DNA from: Cladorhizidae sp. MBARI D1340-BT2
Taxonomy: Eukaryota > Porifera > Demospongiae > Poecilosclerida > Cladorhizidae
Length of the DNA: 64,000 nucleotides
NCBI GenBank assembly: GCA_028752905.1
Contig: JAQNBH010000013.1
Coordinates: 27,834,739-27,898,738 of the forward strand
Reading direction: 5' to 3'
Shown: positions 46,390-56,785 of the stretch, piece after piece
How the letters are laid out: every line of letters begins with the position of its first letter
How positions within the stretch are numbered: position 1 is the first letter of the stretch
Translations under genes and position numbers: made by a program
Notes under the pieces: model-generated
Database searches by the model: none
The model's input: only the letters and a program-made list of their open reading frames with translations
What the model was told of the DNA's origin: nothing

Positions 46390-46905
46390 CTGCTGTACAA
46401 TTGGAGGGCCAGTTACAATTAGAGGGGGTTACAATTGGAGGGGCAGTTCTAAAGGATGGTGACAGTTGGAGGGTTTACAATTGGAGGTGGTTTATAATTG
46501 GAGGTGGTATATAATTGAGGGGTTACAATTGGAGGTGGTTTAAAATTGGAGGGGTTACAATTGGAGGGGCAGTTTACAATTAGAGGGGGTTACAATTGGA
46601 GGGGCGGTTACAATTGGAGTGGCAGTTACAATTGGAGTGGCAGTTACAATTGGAGGGGCAGTTACAATTGGAGGGGCAGTTACAATTGGAGGGGCGGTTA
46701 CAATTGAGGGGTTACAATTGGAGGGGCGGTTACAATTAGAGGGGGTTACAATTGGAGGGGCGGTTACAATTGAGGGGTTACAATTGGAGGGGCGGTTACA
46801 ATTGAGGGGTTACAATTGGAGGGGCGGTTACAATTAGAGGGGGTTTACAATTGGAGGGGCGGTTACAATTAGAGAGGGTTATAATTAGAGGGGTGGTTCC
46901 TAATA
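46390..46905 (+). repeat. Minisatellite, TACAATTGGAGGGG type, right array
   Basis: Units read GGTTACAATTGGAGGGGCG and variants (about 25-30 copies). It has the same orientation and consensus as 43768-44125 on the other side of the ZNF862-like relic. Confidence 0.9.
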
Positions 46906-47199
46906 GAGGGAATTTGGTAGGTGACATGGATCTGATGCAAATGACTTCAACCGCTGTGCATTACATACACGTGCATAGAATACAGCTTTCTGACGCAGAT
47001 GAGCAGGAGAGCTGGTTGCTCATGAGTTCGACATATCATCCTCTGCAGGGCAGGTATTTGACAACCTTTTCCCTGTTACAAGACTCTTTTCACCTCTCCA
47101 TTACAAAATGCAATGCCACGCACTATGCAATTTTAATAGCTGGTAATTAACAATTACACAAGTACATGTGTATATACGTCTCTACTGTGTCCACTAACA

Positions 47200-47430
47200 T
47201 TATATTTGATTCAGTTGTTTTAAGAAATGGTGTCTCTTCTTTGCTGAAAGAGTGCAGTTCACTAGAAGGCTGACACCATTGTTTTGCCAGTTCCAAACTC
47301 CCTGGCTACGGCCGACAGTATACATGTAATTGCCTTGGTCCACTTTGTTGAAAATCTTCCACTTCTCTTGGACGGAAAGCATAACTCGCTTACATTTCGT
47401 TGAAGAGTTTTGAGGCCACAGTGAAGAAAA
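47200..47430 (-). pseudogene. pogo/Tigger-like CENP-B N-terminal domain remnant
   Basis: The minus-strand frame reads KCKRVMLSVQEKWKIFNKVD followed by GRSQGVWNWQNN. This resembles the first helix-turn-helix of CENP-B/pogo transposases (K.K...LS..EK..I...). No catalytic part follows. The similarity is short. Confidence 0.4.
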
Positions 47431-47629
47431 TAGTGTGCGAAGGAGAGGGAGCAACTAGAGTGGCTGCAATCTCATAGGTGTGCACATGCGTAGATATAGC
47501 AGGAAGGATCTGTGTGACGATACTTTATACACTGGATGTTCACTTGCCGTGCAGTTGACCAGGATGTTCATAATTCTAGGGGTCGTAACTGTGAAGTTCT
47601 AATGTACCTGGCTTTCAAAGGTAAAGCTT

Positions 47630-48845
47630 CTATATAGCTGCATGGATGTAGCCAGCTACAAGCTGCATGGATGTAGCCAGCTACAAGCTGCATGGATGTA
47701 GCCAGCAAGCTGCATGGATGTAGCCAGCAAGCTGCATGAATGTAGCCAGCTAGCTGCATGGATGTAGCCAGCTACAAGCTGCATGGATGTAGCCAGCTAG
47801 CTGCATGGATATGTGTAACCAGCTAGCTGCAAGGATGTAGCCAGCTAGCTGCATGGATGTATGTAGCGAGCTAGCTGCATGGATGGATGTAGCGAGCTAG
47901 CTGCATGGATGTGGCCAGCTAGCTGCATGGATGTGGCCAGCTAGCTGCATGGATGTGGCCAGCTAGCTGCATAGATGTGGCCAGCTAGCTGCATGGATGG
48001 ATGTAGCGAGCTAGCTGCATGGATGTGGCCAGCTAGCTGCATGGATGTGGCCAGCTAGCTGCATGGATGTGGCCAGCTAGCTGCATAGATGTGGCCAGCT
48101 AGCTGCATGGATGTGGCCAGCTAGCTGCATGGATGTAGCCAGCACGCTGCATGGATGTAGCCAGCTAGCTGCATGGATGTAGCCAGCTAGCTGCATGGAT
48201 GTAGCCAGCTAGATGCATGGATGTAACCAGCTAGCTGCATGGATGTAGCCAGCTAGCTGCATGGATGTAGCCAGCTAGCTGCATGGATGTAGCCATGGAT
48301 GTAGCCAGCTACAAGCTGCATGGATGTAGCCAGCTACAAGCTGCATGGATGTAGCCAGCTAGCTGCATGGATATGTGTAACCAGCTAGCTGCAAGGATGT
48401 AGCCATCTAGCTGCATGGATGTGGCCAGCTAGCTGCATGGATGTGGCCAGCTAGCTGCATGGATGTAGCCAGCAAGCTGCATGGATGTAGCCAGCTAGCT
48501 GCATGTAGCCAGCTAGATGCATGGATGTAGCCAGCTAGCTGCATGGATGTAGCCAGCTAGCTGCATGGATGTAGCCAGCTAGCTGCAGGATGTAGCCAGC
48601 TAGCTGCATGGATGTGGCCAGCTAGATGGATGTGGCCAGCTAGCTGCATGGATGTGGCCAGCTAGCTGCATGGATGTAGCCAGCTACTGTAGCTGCATGG
48701 ATGTAGCCAGCTACTGTAGCTGCATGGATGTAGCCATGGATGTAGCCAGCTAGCTGCATGGATGTAGCCAGCTAGCTGCATCTAGCTGCATGGATGTAGC
48801 CAGCTAGCTGCAGGATGTACTATACTAGCTGTAGCCAGCTAGTAT
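47630..48845. repeat. Large minisatellite, ~18-22-bp unit, over 50 copies
   Basis: The core is AGCTGCATGGATGTAGCCAG, with a GTGGCCAGCTAGCTGCATGG subtype, in about 1.2 kb. Higher-order repetition is visible: a block near 47640-47860 resembles 48300-48420. Confidence 0.95.
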
Positions 48846-49119
48846 AGCTTTTGACTGAGCTGCGCCATCCATGTAATCGAATCGATACCCTTGTGATCAA
48901 GCAGACACCCCTGTGATCAAGCATACATGGCAGCAGTGCAGAGTCAAGGTACAAACAACTGTACTTTCAAAGCCAAGATAGCCAAGATGATAGCATTTAA
49001 AAGTTGTATGGCATTCTCATTCTCCACAATAGCACGAACCTTCGTAAATAGGGGATGGGCTACGATCCAGATGATAAAAATTTAAAAAAATTAATTTTAA
49101 ACAGCGCAACATCTCAAAC

Positions 49120-49158
49120 AGTTACTATTTATATATATATAAATATATATATGTACAT

Positions 49159-49190
<32 letters not shown>

Positions 49191-49385
49191 CACACATGTA
49201 TATAAATATATACTTGTACATTATATATATACATGTATAAATATATATATATATGTACATTATATATATACATGTATAAATATATATATATATGTACATT
49301 ATATACATGTATAAATATATATATATATATACAATACATGTAAATTATATATATATATACATGTACATTATATATATATATGTAT
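49120..49385. repeat. AT-rich microsatellite with TGTACAT islands
   Basis: Alternating TA runs interrupted by ATGTACATTATA and ACATGTATAAATA. A matching array continues at 49640-49815, beyond a 137-bp palindromic insertion. Confidence 0.9.
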
Positions 49386-49387
49386 AG

Positions 49388-49524
49388 GATAGCCTATTCA
49401 AAAGAGTCGGTTATGCGCCTATGTAACCTCCGAGTTTGCGGTTACCCCGAGGCGAAGCCGAGGGATGTAACAGCAAACGAGTAGGTTACACTGGCGCATA
49501 ACCGACTCTTTTGAATAGGCTATC
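49388..49524. mobile_element. 137-bp palindromic element
   Basis: The 32-bp end GATAGCCTATTCAAAAGAGT ... TTATGCGCC is repeated in reverse complement at 49493-49524, and the interior pairs partly (GTAACC/GGTTAC). GGTTATGCGCC recurs at 49577. It interrupts an AT microsatellite. Confidence 0.8.
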
Positions 49525-49711
49525 TTACTTATACTACATTGCGCATGCGCTATACTACATGCAGTTAAAAGTGTAGGTTATGCGCCTATAGTTATTAACC
49601 ATCAAATTAGCCACAGGTCATGTGATGTAGTGTAAATACATGTACATTATATATATATATATATACATGTATAAATATATTATATACATGTATATAAATA
49701 TATACATGTAC

Positions 49712-49758
<47 letters not shown>

Positions 49759-49817
49759 AAATATATTATATACATGTATATAAATATATACATGTACATT
49801 ATACATACATGTATATT

Positions 49818-49950
49818 ATAGTAGTAATAGAAAAGTACAGGGGTGGCTAGTCCTACTACTACTATAGTTTCATGCGAATGCAATCATCAGAGACATTCGC
49901 ATGAAACTATAGTAGGACTAGCCATCCCAGTACTTTTCTATTACTACTAT
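49818..49950. mobile_element. 133-bp palindromic element
   Basis: Arms of more than 50 bp: ATAGTAGTAATAGAAAAGTA ... TTTCATGCGAATG and the reverse complement ending CTATTACTACTAT. The loop is about 15 bp (CAATCATCAGAGA). Confidence 0.8.
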
Positions 49951-49963
49951 TCAATAGCTCTGC

Positions 49964-50743
49964 TTAAGGGGGGACATCTGCACTTTTTAATTTTAATTTT
50001 TTTAACCTGTGGTTACAACTTTAGAGCTCAGTAGATTCTGCAAACTTCATGGTATGGACTTGATATATAGCTCAAAAGATAGGTCTCTCTGTGTGCTCTC
50101 TTTTGATACTAAAATATGTTTCATAGGTATAACTATAGGCAAGTTACTACACCCTAAAGCGGAGGGACTTCAAAAACCTGCACCCCAAAACCGCCGTTGG
50201 AAACCATTCTGAGATGCGAAGTGCAAAAAAATTAAAAATGGTACGAGTGGCTAGAGGAAGCTCTAGAGCATACAATGACTATATTGAGTAGGCGTGAAAA
50301 ATTGATTACCTGGTCAAGCGCGCGGTTGGAAAATTGAAGGCGTTGACAAGGCGTCGCCAAATCAACGCCTTCAATTTTCCAACCGCGCGCTTGACCAGGT
50401 AATCAATTTTTCACGCCTACTCAATATAGTCATTGTATGCTCTAGAGCTTCCTCTAGCCACTCGTACCATTTTTAATTTTTTTGCACTTCGCATCTCAGA
50501 ATGGTTTCCAACGGCGGTTTTGGGGTGCAGGTTTTTGAAGTCCCTCCGCTTTAGGGTCTAGTAACTTGCCTATAGTTATACCTATGAAACATATTTTAGT
50601 ATCAAAAGAGAGCACACAGAGAGACCTATCTTTTGAGCTATATATCAAGTCCATACCATGAAGTTTGCAGAATCTACTGAGCTCTAAAGTTGTAACCACA
50701 GGTAAAAAAAAAATTAAAAAAAAGTGCAGATGTCCCCCCTTAA
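49964..50743. mobile_element. TTAA-flanked palindromic element (piggyBac-type foldback)
   Basis: TTAA at 49964-49967 and 50740-50743 encloses 772 bp that is a near-perfect palindrome. The arms start GGGGGGACATCTGCAC and run about 380 bp to a centre near 50350 (GGCGTTGA ... TCAACGCC). The two arms differ at only a handful of positions. There is no coding capacity. TTAA duplications are the hallmark of piggyBac elements; the family assignment is inference. A third arm is at 63692-64000 and a diverged one at 38578. Confidence 0.85.
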
Positions 50744-50820
50744 CACAGCATTGAGCACTATTTGTAGCCTTCATCAGCAAACTACCTTCTAAGTATCTAT
50801 GTATATATTATATATACATG

Positions 50821-52545
50821 CAGGGTTTCATACAGGGGGGGGGCCCCAGCCAGAGTTTCCCCCCCCCCAGGATTTTCAAAAATTATGATGTCATAGTGCA
50901 ACATTGACATTGACATTTTGCTAACATCATACATCATACAGTAGTAATTTAGAAAACGGAAATTTTATAAAGCAATACGACGTCCTTGAATATGTCCAAA
51001 ATTGCACTAAAATCTACTGAAGTCAGTTCAGGCCCTTCAATTGCGATTCGCATGAGCCTAGCAAGGTTGATGTCACTTACTCTATTTCGAAGACTGTCTT
51101 CACAATCTTCATCCGACTAAAAGAACGTTCGACAGTAGCTGTTGTAATTGGAAGAGTTAGCAAAATATCCAGTAACTTGAAAATCTCTGGGAAGATCTCT
51201 GTGTATGCTCCTGAAAGCTCCATCTCTGTCTTCATATTCTGTAGAGTGGGTGGTTTACTTAGTTTCTTTTTCTCCATCATTTTCTTCTTCTCTTGTGCCA
51301 AGACTCTCTTAAAAATTCTCCACTCAGCAAAGATTTCCACGAGAGGTGGAGAAGTGAAGGTTTCACCATCAAACTCTACAGTTGCTTCTTTCCCATAGAA
51401 GTTAACTAGAGTTTGCAGTTGTGGATTGCCATACTCAAGAAGAGCAGTATCTTCTGTTGGCATCGAAGCAGGGTCAAAGATCGATGAGGAGACAAGTAGC
51501 TCCACAGCACCATCAGTGAAACGGCCATTTATATTGGAAACAAGTTTGTCAATATATGGAATAACTGTTGAATTGCGGTACTCACTCATTGATGTGGCAG
51601 CTGCACTGCCAGTTCAAGTTGAACTCCTCCTGCATGTGATGTCATGTTCACTAGCAAGCATGTCAACAGTTGTTTCCACCACAGAACACCATTCTGCATC
51701 AGGCATTTCAGCTCTGAAACGATGCTCTCAAGGATGATTGGCAACTTGCTGAAATCAGTTGCCTTGCTTTGCATAAAGCAATTGAGCTTAGCAAGAAGAT
51801 CAAGCACGGATGATAGCAGAATGATAGTGGCCACTCCACTAGAAGAGCCCAACACCAACGCTATGCCATATGCTTCTGCGTCACCACAATCTTCATAGAG
51901 CGTGTGCAAAGTAGTTATCAGAGCAGGAAGCTCCTTGCGAATGGCTCGCACACATCTCTCATGAGATAGCCATCTTGTTTGGCTTGGTTTGACTACTTTC
52001 AGCTCTGGGACTGACTGCACATTTTTCAGAGCTTCTGCTTTTTGGGGGGAATAATAAAACAATTTCCACAAGCTGGCCATTGTGCCAAACATCTTTTTCG
52101 CGGTAGCAACAGACTCGGCTGCTTGCATGGAAGCAAGCTGCAACCTGTGGCAGGAGCAGTGGATGTAGAGAGCATGGGCTGCATGCACCCTCATCCTTCT
52201 TTGCACTCCACTTCTGCAACCAGAGAATGTTGCAGCACCGTCATACCCTTGTCCAACAAGTTTAGAGTAATCAAGATTCTTCTCACTGATGAAGGAAGTT
52301 AGAGCATGTGTAATTTCTTCAGCATCAGTGGATTTGAGATGAAGAATCGTCAAAAAGTGTTCCTCTGGGTGACCATCCACAAGCCACCGGAAACAAATCG
52401 ATAGCTCCTCCTGTGTGGAAATATCTTGACTCTCATCTGCTAGAATTGAGAAGAACGCTACATAGTATAGCGTGCTAAAAGTGGGCGATGCTAAGCTGGA
52501 TACTTTTCTCCCCCCCCCCAACCAAAATTCCTGTATGAAACCCTG
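50821..52545 (-). mobile_element. hAT element B, truncated, 5-bp target duplication
   Basis: Ends CAGGGTTTCATACAGGGG (left) and complement CAGGGTTTCATACAGGAATT (right), with ACATG at 50816-50820 and 52546-52550. Both ends have subterminal G/C runs. The coding part lies on the minus strand and lacks its N-terminal third. Confidence 0.85.
51077..52521 (-). pseudogene. hAT transposase of element B, N-terminally truncated
   Basis: From 52521 the frame begins almost at the terminal repeat, without a zinc finger, and goes directly into VAFFSILADESQDISTQEEL (first catalytic Asp). LVGQGYDGAATFSGCRSGVQ (second Asp), ALYIHCSCHRLQLASMQAA and KPSQTRWLSHERC follow. Near 51590 a frameshift leads to the second piece, which ends with TLPITTATVERSFSRMKIVK (third catalytic Glu) followed by another frameshift. 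It is closest to the transposase of element A. Loss of the DNA-binding domain means it cannot act alone. Confidence 0.85.
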
Positions 52546-52758
52546 ACATGTTTAATATATATATACATATGCACATGTATATATATATGTACAGGGGTGT
52601 ATTTAGGGGGGGGCGGGGGGGGGGGGGGCATTCGCCCCCCCTTGTATCATTCTCGCCCCCCCCCCCCCCTTGAAATTAGAGATTTTTTTTAAAATAATGT
52701 CAAGAAAGGTGTAATACAAGAAAGGTGTAATAAGCTTATGATTCAAATGATAGGAATG

Positions 52759-54945
52759 TCAAACTGAGGTTCTTCTTGGTTTTCTCTGCCATACGTCCAC
52801 AATCTCTTCAAGGTCGCTCTCAGAGAGTACTTCTGGTGCCTCTATAGCAATCCTCATAAGGTGAGAAAGGCTGCAGTCACTTAGAGAATTACGCAAACGA
52901 GTCTTGATCATCTTCATCTGTGAGAAGCTTCTCTCCACAGAAGCAGTAGAAACTGGAATCGATAAGCAGATGGAGGCAATCTTGTGCAAATTGGGAAACA
53001 TGGCCTTGAGCATGTCGTTTGAAACAAGTTCTTTCAGCTGTGATGCAGTAGTATCCCGTGGTTGCTTGACTAACAGCTGGCGGAATGTTTTCCACTCTGT
53101 AAGTATTTCAGTGGAAATCATGGCTGTCTTCACTGTTTCTTCTCCATCCAATGTTTCTGCATCTCTATCTTCTCCGTAGTGAGCAATCAGTTTCTCAACA
53201 GACGTGTCTCCATAAGTGGGAAAAGATACTGAATCTGGTTTTGGAACTTTCCGTGGATCGAATATAGACAATGCTGATACAACAGCGTTGGATGAAGAAA
53301 ATCGGCTTGTTATGTTGGCCTTTAAATCAGCAACAAAAGGCTTACCAACAACATTCTGGAACGAAAGTATTTTATCAGCGTCAATAGACACCTTTGTAGA
53401 TGACTTCAAGTCTTCAACGTTTTCAAGAAGCTCCAACACCCAGTTCGCTCCAGGCAAAACTGCATCATCCAAGGATTTAACAGTAGCATCAACAAGGAAT
53501 GATATCAACGAGAGGTCAAGCTGCTCTGCCTGAAGTGCTTTGCTGAGCTTGGCTACTTGTGGTAGAGTGAAATCAAGCAAATATATAGCTGCAATCGTAG
53601 ATAATTTGCAGAGGGCACCATGGATTCCAAGAGCTTCTGGCTCGTGGGACGTCTCGTAGATGTTCCCAATGGTGATTACAATTGCAGAATAACTTGCTTT
53701 GACAGCTTTGACACACCTTTCATGTGCCAGCCAGCGTGTGTCAGATGGCTTGATCACTTTCATTTCTGGAAGTTCAAGAACGTGCTGTACCTCCTTCAGA
53801 CACTCTGCTCGCTTGGGGGAATTGCGAAAATGCTTCCAAAGAGTAGTCAATGTTCTGTAAACATGAGCAATTCCAGGAGTTTTATTGGCAGCTTGCACAC
53901 AAGCCAACTGCAGTAAGTGACAGTGGCAGTGTATAAACAGAGCGTGAGGAGTATGTTTCTTGATACGTGCCTGAACCCCGGTCTTTCGTCCAGAAAAAGT
54001 TGCAGCTCCATCAAATCCCAATCCAACTATTCTTCCGACTTGTAGACCTTTCTTCTTTAAACAATCGATGAGATTAGAATAGATGGTCTCTGCATCAGCC
54101 TTCTTCAATGGAATAAGCTCCAGAAAGCACTCTACTGGTACACCATCTTCCTCCCAGCGGCAAAACACAGACAATTCTTCTACGTTGGTGACATCTGTGC
54201 ACTCATCTGCCATGAGGCTGTACATAGGTGCCTTTTGAAGTCGCTTCAGAATCGACTCCTCCACCCATGTCCCCAATGATTCGATGAATTCAACCACAGC
54301 CACTCTTGATGTGTACACAGCATTTCTTGGTGCAGTTTCTAAGAATTGCTTCAAATGTTGGCTGCCACATCGAACCACCACGTCAACCAGCTTCTCAAAT
54401 TTTGTCGAATGTGCAACTTGTTCTTTCGTAAGAAAATGAGTGAGTAGGATCAGGCACTTCACTGCAGCTCTGTTCTGAGCTCTTTTGCGAGCTAAAACAT
54501 TCTGGAGTTGCTGTACAACTGTTCCACCTTTGGCTGCTCCTTTAGCTGCAAAAAGAGCTTGAGTTGCATGGATATGGAAGTCACTTCTCGCATGAGCTTT
54601 CATTTTTTCAACAGCTTTCTTCCAATTTCTGCAAAGTTGTGTGACCCACACTCCTCCAGTACGCTGCAGACCAGATTGCTTGCAAACCTTGCAAAAGGCA
54701 CCATCGCTATCCTCGTCATAATAGAGCCAACTGAAATCTTTCTCCCAGCTCTTAGAGTATTTTCTCTTCGTGGATACAGAAGAGCGGTGTTTGTTTTGCT
54801 TGCTTTTCTTTGAAGGTGGAGGACTAAGGCTAGGACTAGATGCCTCGACATGCTCAGAGCTATCTGTTCTGCTATCTTCGCTATCGCTGCTATTAGCATG
54901 AGAAGAGGCTTGAGAAGTACTTGCAAAGTATGAGCGAATATCCAT
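52759..54945 (-). CDS. hAT-family transposase (KIAA1586/ZMYM-like), intact
   Basis: 728 residues, uninterrupted. Residues 1-60 are Ser-rich with a basic patch (KKSKQNKHR). A TTF-type zinc finger follows: C85, C88, H118 and H124. The transposase fold has D247 in LMADECTDVTNVEELSVF, D312 in GLGFDGAATFSGR, a Cys/His cluster (IHCHCHLLQL, near 338-347) and KPSDTRWLAHERC. The C-terminal dimerisation block VSTASVERSFSQMKMIKTRL has E671, the third catalytic residue. It would bind terminal repeats and cut and paste DNA in the nucleus. All expected residues are present, so it may be active or recently active. A domesticated gene is possible, but flanking CAGGG ends argue for a transposon. The start ATG precedes DIRSYF, a common N-terminus in this family. 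Confidence 0.9.
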   Translation of the reverse strand: MDIRSYFASTSQASSHANSSDSEDSRTDSSEHVEASSPSLSPPPSKKSKQNKHRSSVSTKRKYSKSWEKDFSWLYYDEDSDGAFCKVCKQSGLQRTGGVWVTQLCRNWKKAVEKMKAHARSDFHIHATQALFAAKGAAKGGTVVQQLQNVLARKRAQNRAAVKCLILLTHFLTKEQVAHSTKFEKLVDVVVRCGSQHLKQFLETAPRNAVYTSRVAVVEFIESLGTWVEESILKRLQKAPMYSLMADECTDVTNVEELSVFCRWEEDGVPVECFLELIPLKKADAETIYSNLIDCLKKKGLQVGRIVGLGFDGAATFSGRKTGVQARIKKHTPHALFIHCHCHLLQLACVQAANKTPGIAHVYRTLTTLWKHFRNSPKRAECLKEVQHVLELPEMKVIKPSDTRWLAHERCVKAVKASYSAIVITIGNIYETSHEPEALGIHGALCKLSTIAAIYLLDFTLPQVAKLSKALQAEQLDLSLISFLVDATVKSLDDAVLPGANWVLELLENVEDLKSSTKVSIDADKILSFQNVVGKPFVADLKANITSRFSSSNAVVSALSIFDPRKVPKPDSVSFPTYGDTSVEKLIAHYGEDRDAETLDGEETVKTAMISTEILTEWKTFRQLLVKQPRDTTASQLKELVSNDMLKAMFPNLHKIASICLSIPVSTASVERSFSQMKMIKTRLRNSLSDCSLSHLMRIAIEAPEVLSESDLEEIVDVWQRKPRRTSV

Positions 54946-54988
54946 ATTAATATGAAGAGAAATCAGCTAGTAAGGTTTCTTTTATAGA

Positions 54989-55365
54989 GACTTTAAGACC
55001 ATGACATAATGGACTGAGTTAAAAATACTGAGAGAGAGTGGGAAAGAAGGAGGGAACTGAAGAAGTGACAAACCTACAAAGGAGAACACGTGGTGGTGTG
55101 TGATGACTTTAAGACCATGACATAATGGACTGAGTTAAAAATACTGAGAGAGAGTGGGAAAGAAGGAGGGAACTGAAGAAGTGACAAACCTACAAAGGAG
55201 AACACGTGGTGGCGTGTGATGACATCATGTCTAAGATTAGACTTGAAGACCATGACATAATGGACTGAGTTAAAAATACTGAGAGAGAGGGAGTGGGAAA
55301 GAAGGAGAAACAAAAGAAGTGACAAACCTACAAAGGAGAGCACGTGGTGGTGTGTGATGTCATCG
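54989..55365. repeat. Three 115-bp direct repeats
   Basis: Copies start at 54989, 55104 and 55240, each with GACTTTAAGACCATGACATA, ATGGACTGAGTTAAAAATAC and GAGAACACGTGGTGGTGTGT. They lie just upstream of the transposase start of element C, so they could sit in its promoter region. Confidence 0.9.
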
Positions 55366-56261
55366 TGTCATGACACATGCTCTCCTTTTTCCAAGCAGCT
55401 ACAATATCATGAGAAATATATACAGTCTAGCCATAGTTCGGTATAGCATAATGCCATTGGTAGTCAGTCAAAATAGCTATCCTCAGACATTGTAAAAGCA
55501 AAAAAAAATATGGGGGGATCTTCCCCCCAGACCCCCCTTTTACGACTTATGAACATATTAAGAAAATATTAACAAAAATTAGGGCACCAAGTGACCAACC
55601 ATTTCCACCCCCCCCCCCCCCCCCCCCCCCCCTAGAGAACTAGAGAAAAATTGTGTATGAAACCTATTGTCCATGATTTTGTAAGAAAATGCATGGAATG
55701 CAACATAATTCGATTTCACAAAAGCCCACCTCCATTATACGAGTGACAAGTGACTATATCTAATCTATATATGCTGATTGCCGTAGCATGCAACTTCAGC
55801 AAATATTTAAGATGGAATGTTGTACTAAAGATTTTAGAAAAAGTGCATGCCATCATAAGTAGCAGCTATATATACAGTTAGTACTGCAAAAATACCTGTG
55901 GGTAAAACACTTTCGTACTCCACGCGGAAGCCCAGGGTGCACGTCCCCTTTCCGCACCATCCAGGCTCTCCGCCCCCCCTTATTTTTCCATATCTCAAGT
56001 TCGCCCCCCCTTGGCAAAATTTCTGTATACAACCCTGTATGTACATGTATGTATATATGTACATGTATGTATATATGTGCATGTGTATATATATATGTTG
56101 ATTTTCATGTGGACAATGTCAGTTAGAGGGCAGGTCTAGGCATCCTGTGACTGCACTGTTTTATAGTGTGCACATAGAAAAATCACTCGAGTCTCGGCAA
56201 TGGAACAAAGACTACTCGAGAAACACTGAAACATTCTCATTCTTGTGGGGTGTGAACATGT

Positions 56262-56455
56262 CACTAATAGTAGCATAGGCTTAGAAACTGACAGTAGCAT
56301 GTGAATACACATAGAAACTATTTAGAACCGAATAGTAGCATGTGAATATATGTAGAAACTGATAATAGCAAGTGAATACACTAAGACAAGTCAATAGTAG
56401 CACGTGAATACACTTAGAAACTAATAATAGCACGTGAATACACTTAGAAAGTAAT
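56262..56455. repeat. Short tandem repeat, ~32-bp unit
   Basis: The unit is roughly AATAGTAGCAYGTGAATACA CTTAGAAACT, about 5-6 imperfect copies. Confidence 0.7.
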
Positions 56456-56785
56456 ACAGAGTAGACATGCAGAGCACAACTAATAGCACCTGCATAGGAC
56501 TAGAAGCACGCATCAGAGGCGACAAGCATTCACACCCACTTAAGGTAGGCTCAGAATAGTCTACGAGTGGCTCGAATAGCTGCTTTAATGGCACATATAG
56601 CACTTTCTCTATTAGTCACGACCATTGCTTTACTAAACCACCAGAGATAGTTAGAAGCATGTCCGAGAGAGAGATAGAAGCATGTCCTAGAGAGAGATAG
56701 AAGCATGTCATCCGGTCCATGCTGTTTGGACAACTTGTAATATGTGATAGTCCTCATCCACCTAGCTCAATTTGGGCCTCTGTAA

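Larger units (their letters stand above)
52592..56037 (-). mobile_element. hAT element C carrying an intact transposase
   Basis: The left end CAGGGGTGTATTTAGGGG and the right-end complement CAGGGTTGTATACAGAAATT match at their first 15 bp. TATGTA lies on both sides (52586-52591 and 56038-56043), but AT-rich flanks make the duplication length uncertain. Inside are the 728-codon transposase, three 115-bp direct repeats (54989-55365) and G/C runs near both ends. A further repeat with C-runs at 55500-55670 may be a nested relic. Confidence 0.65.
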
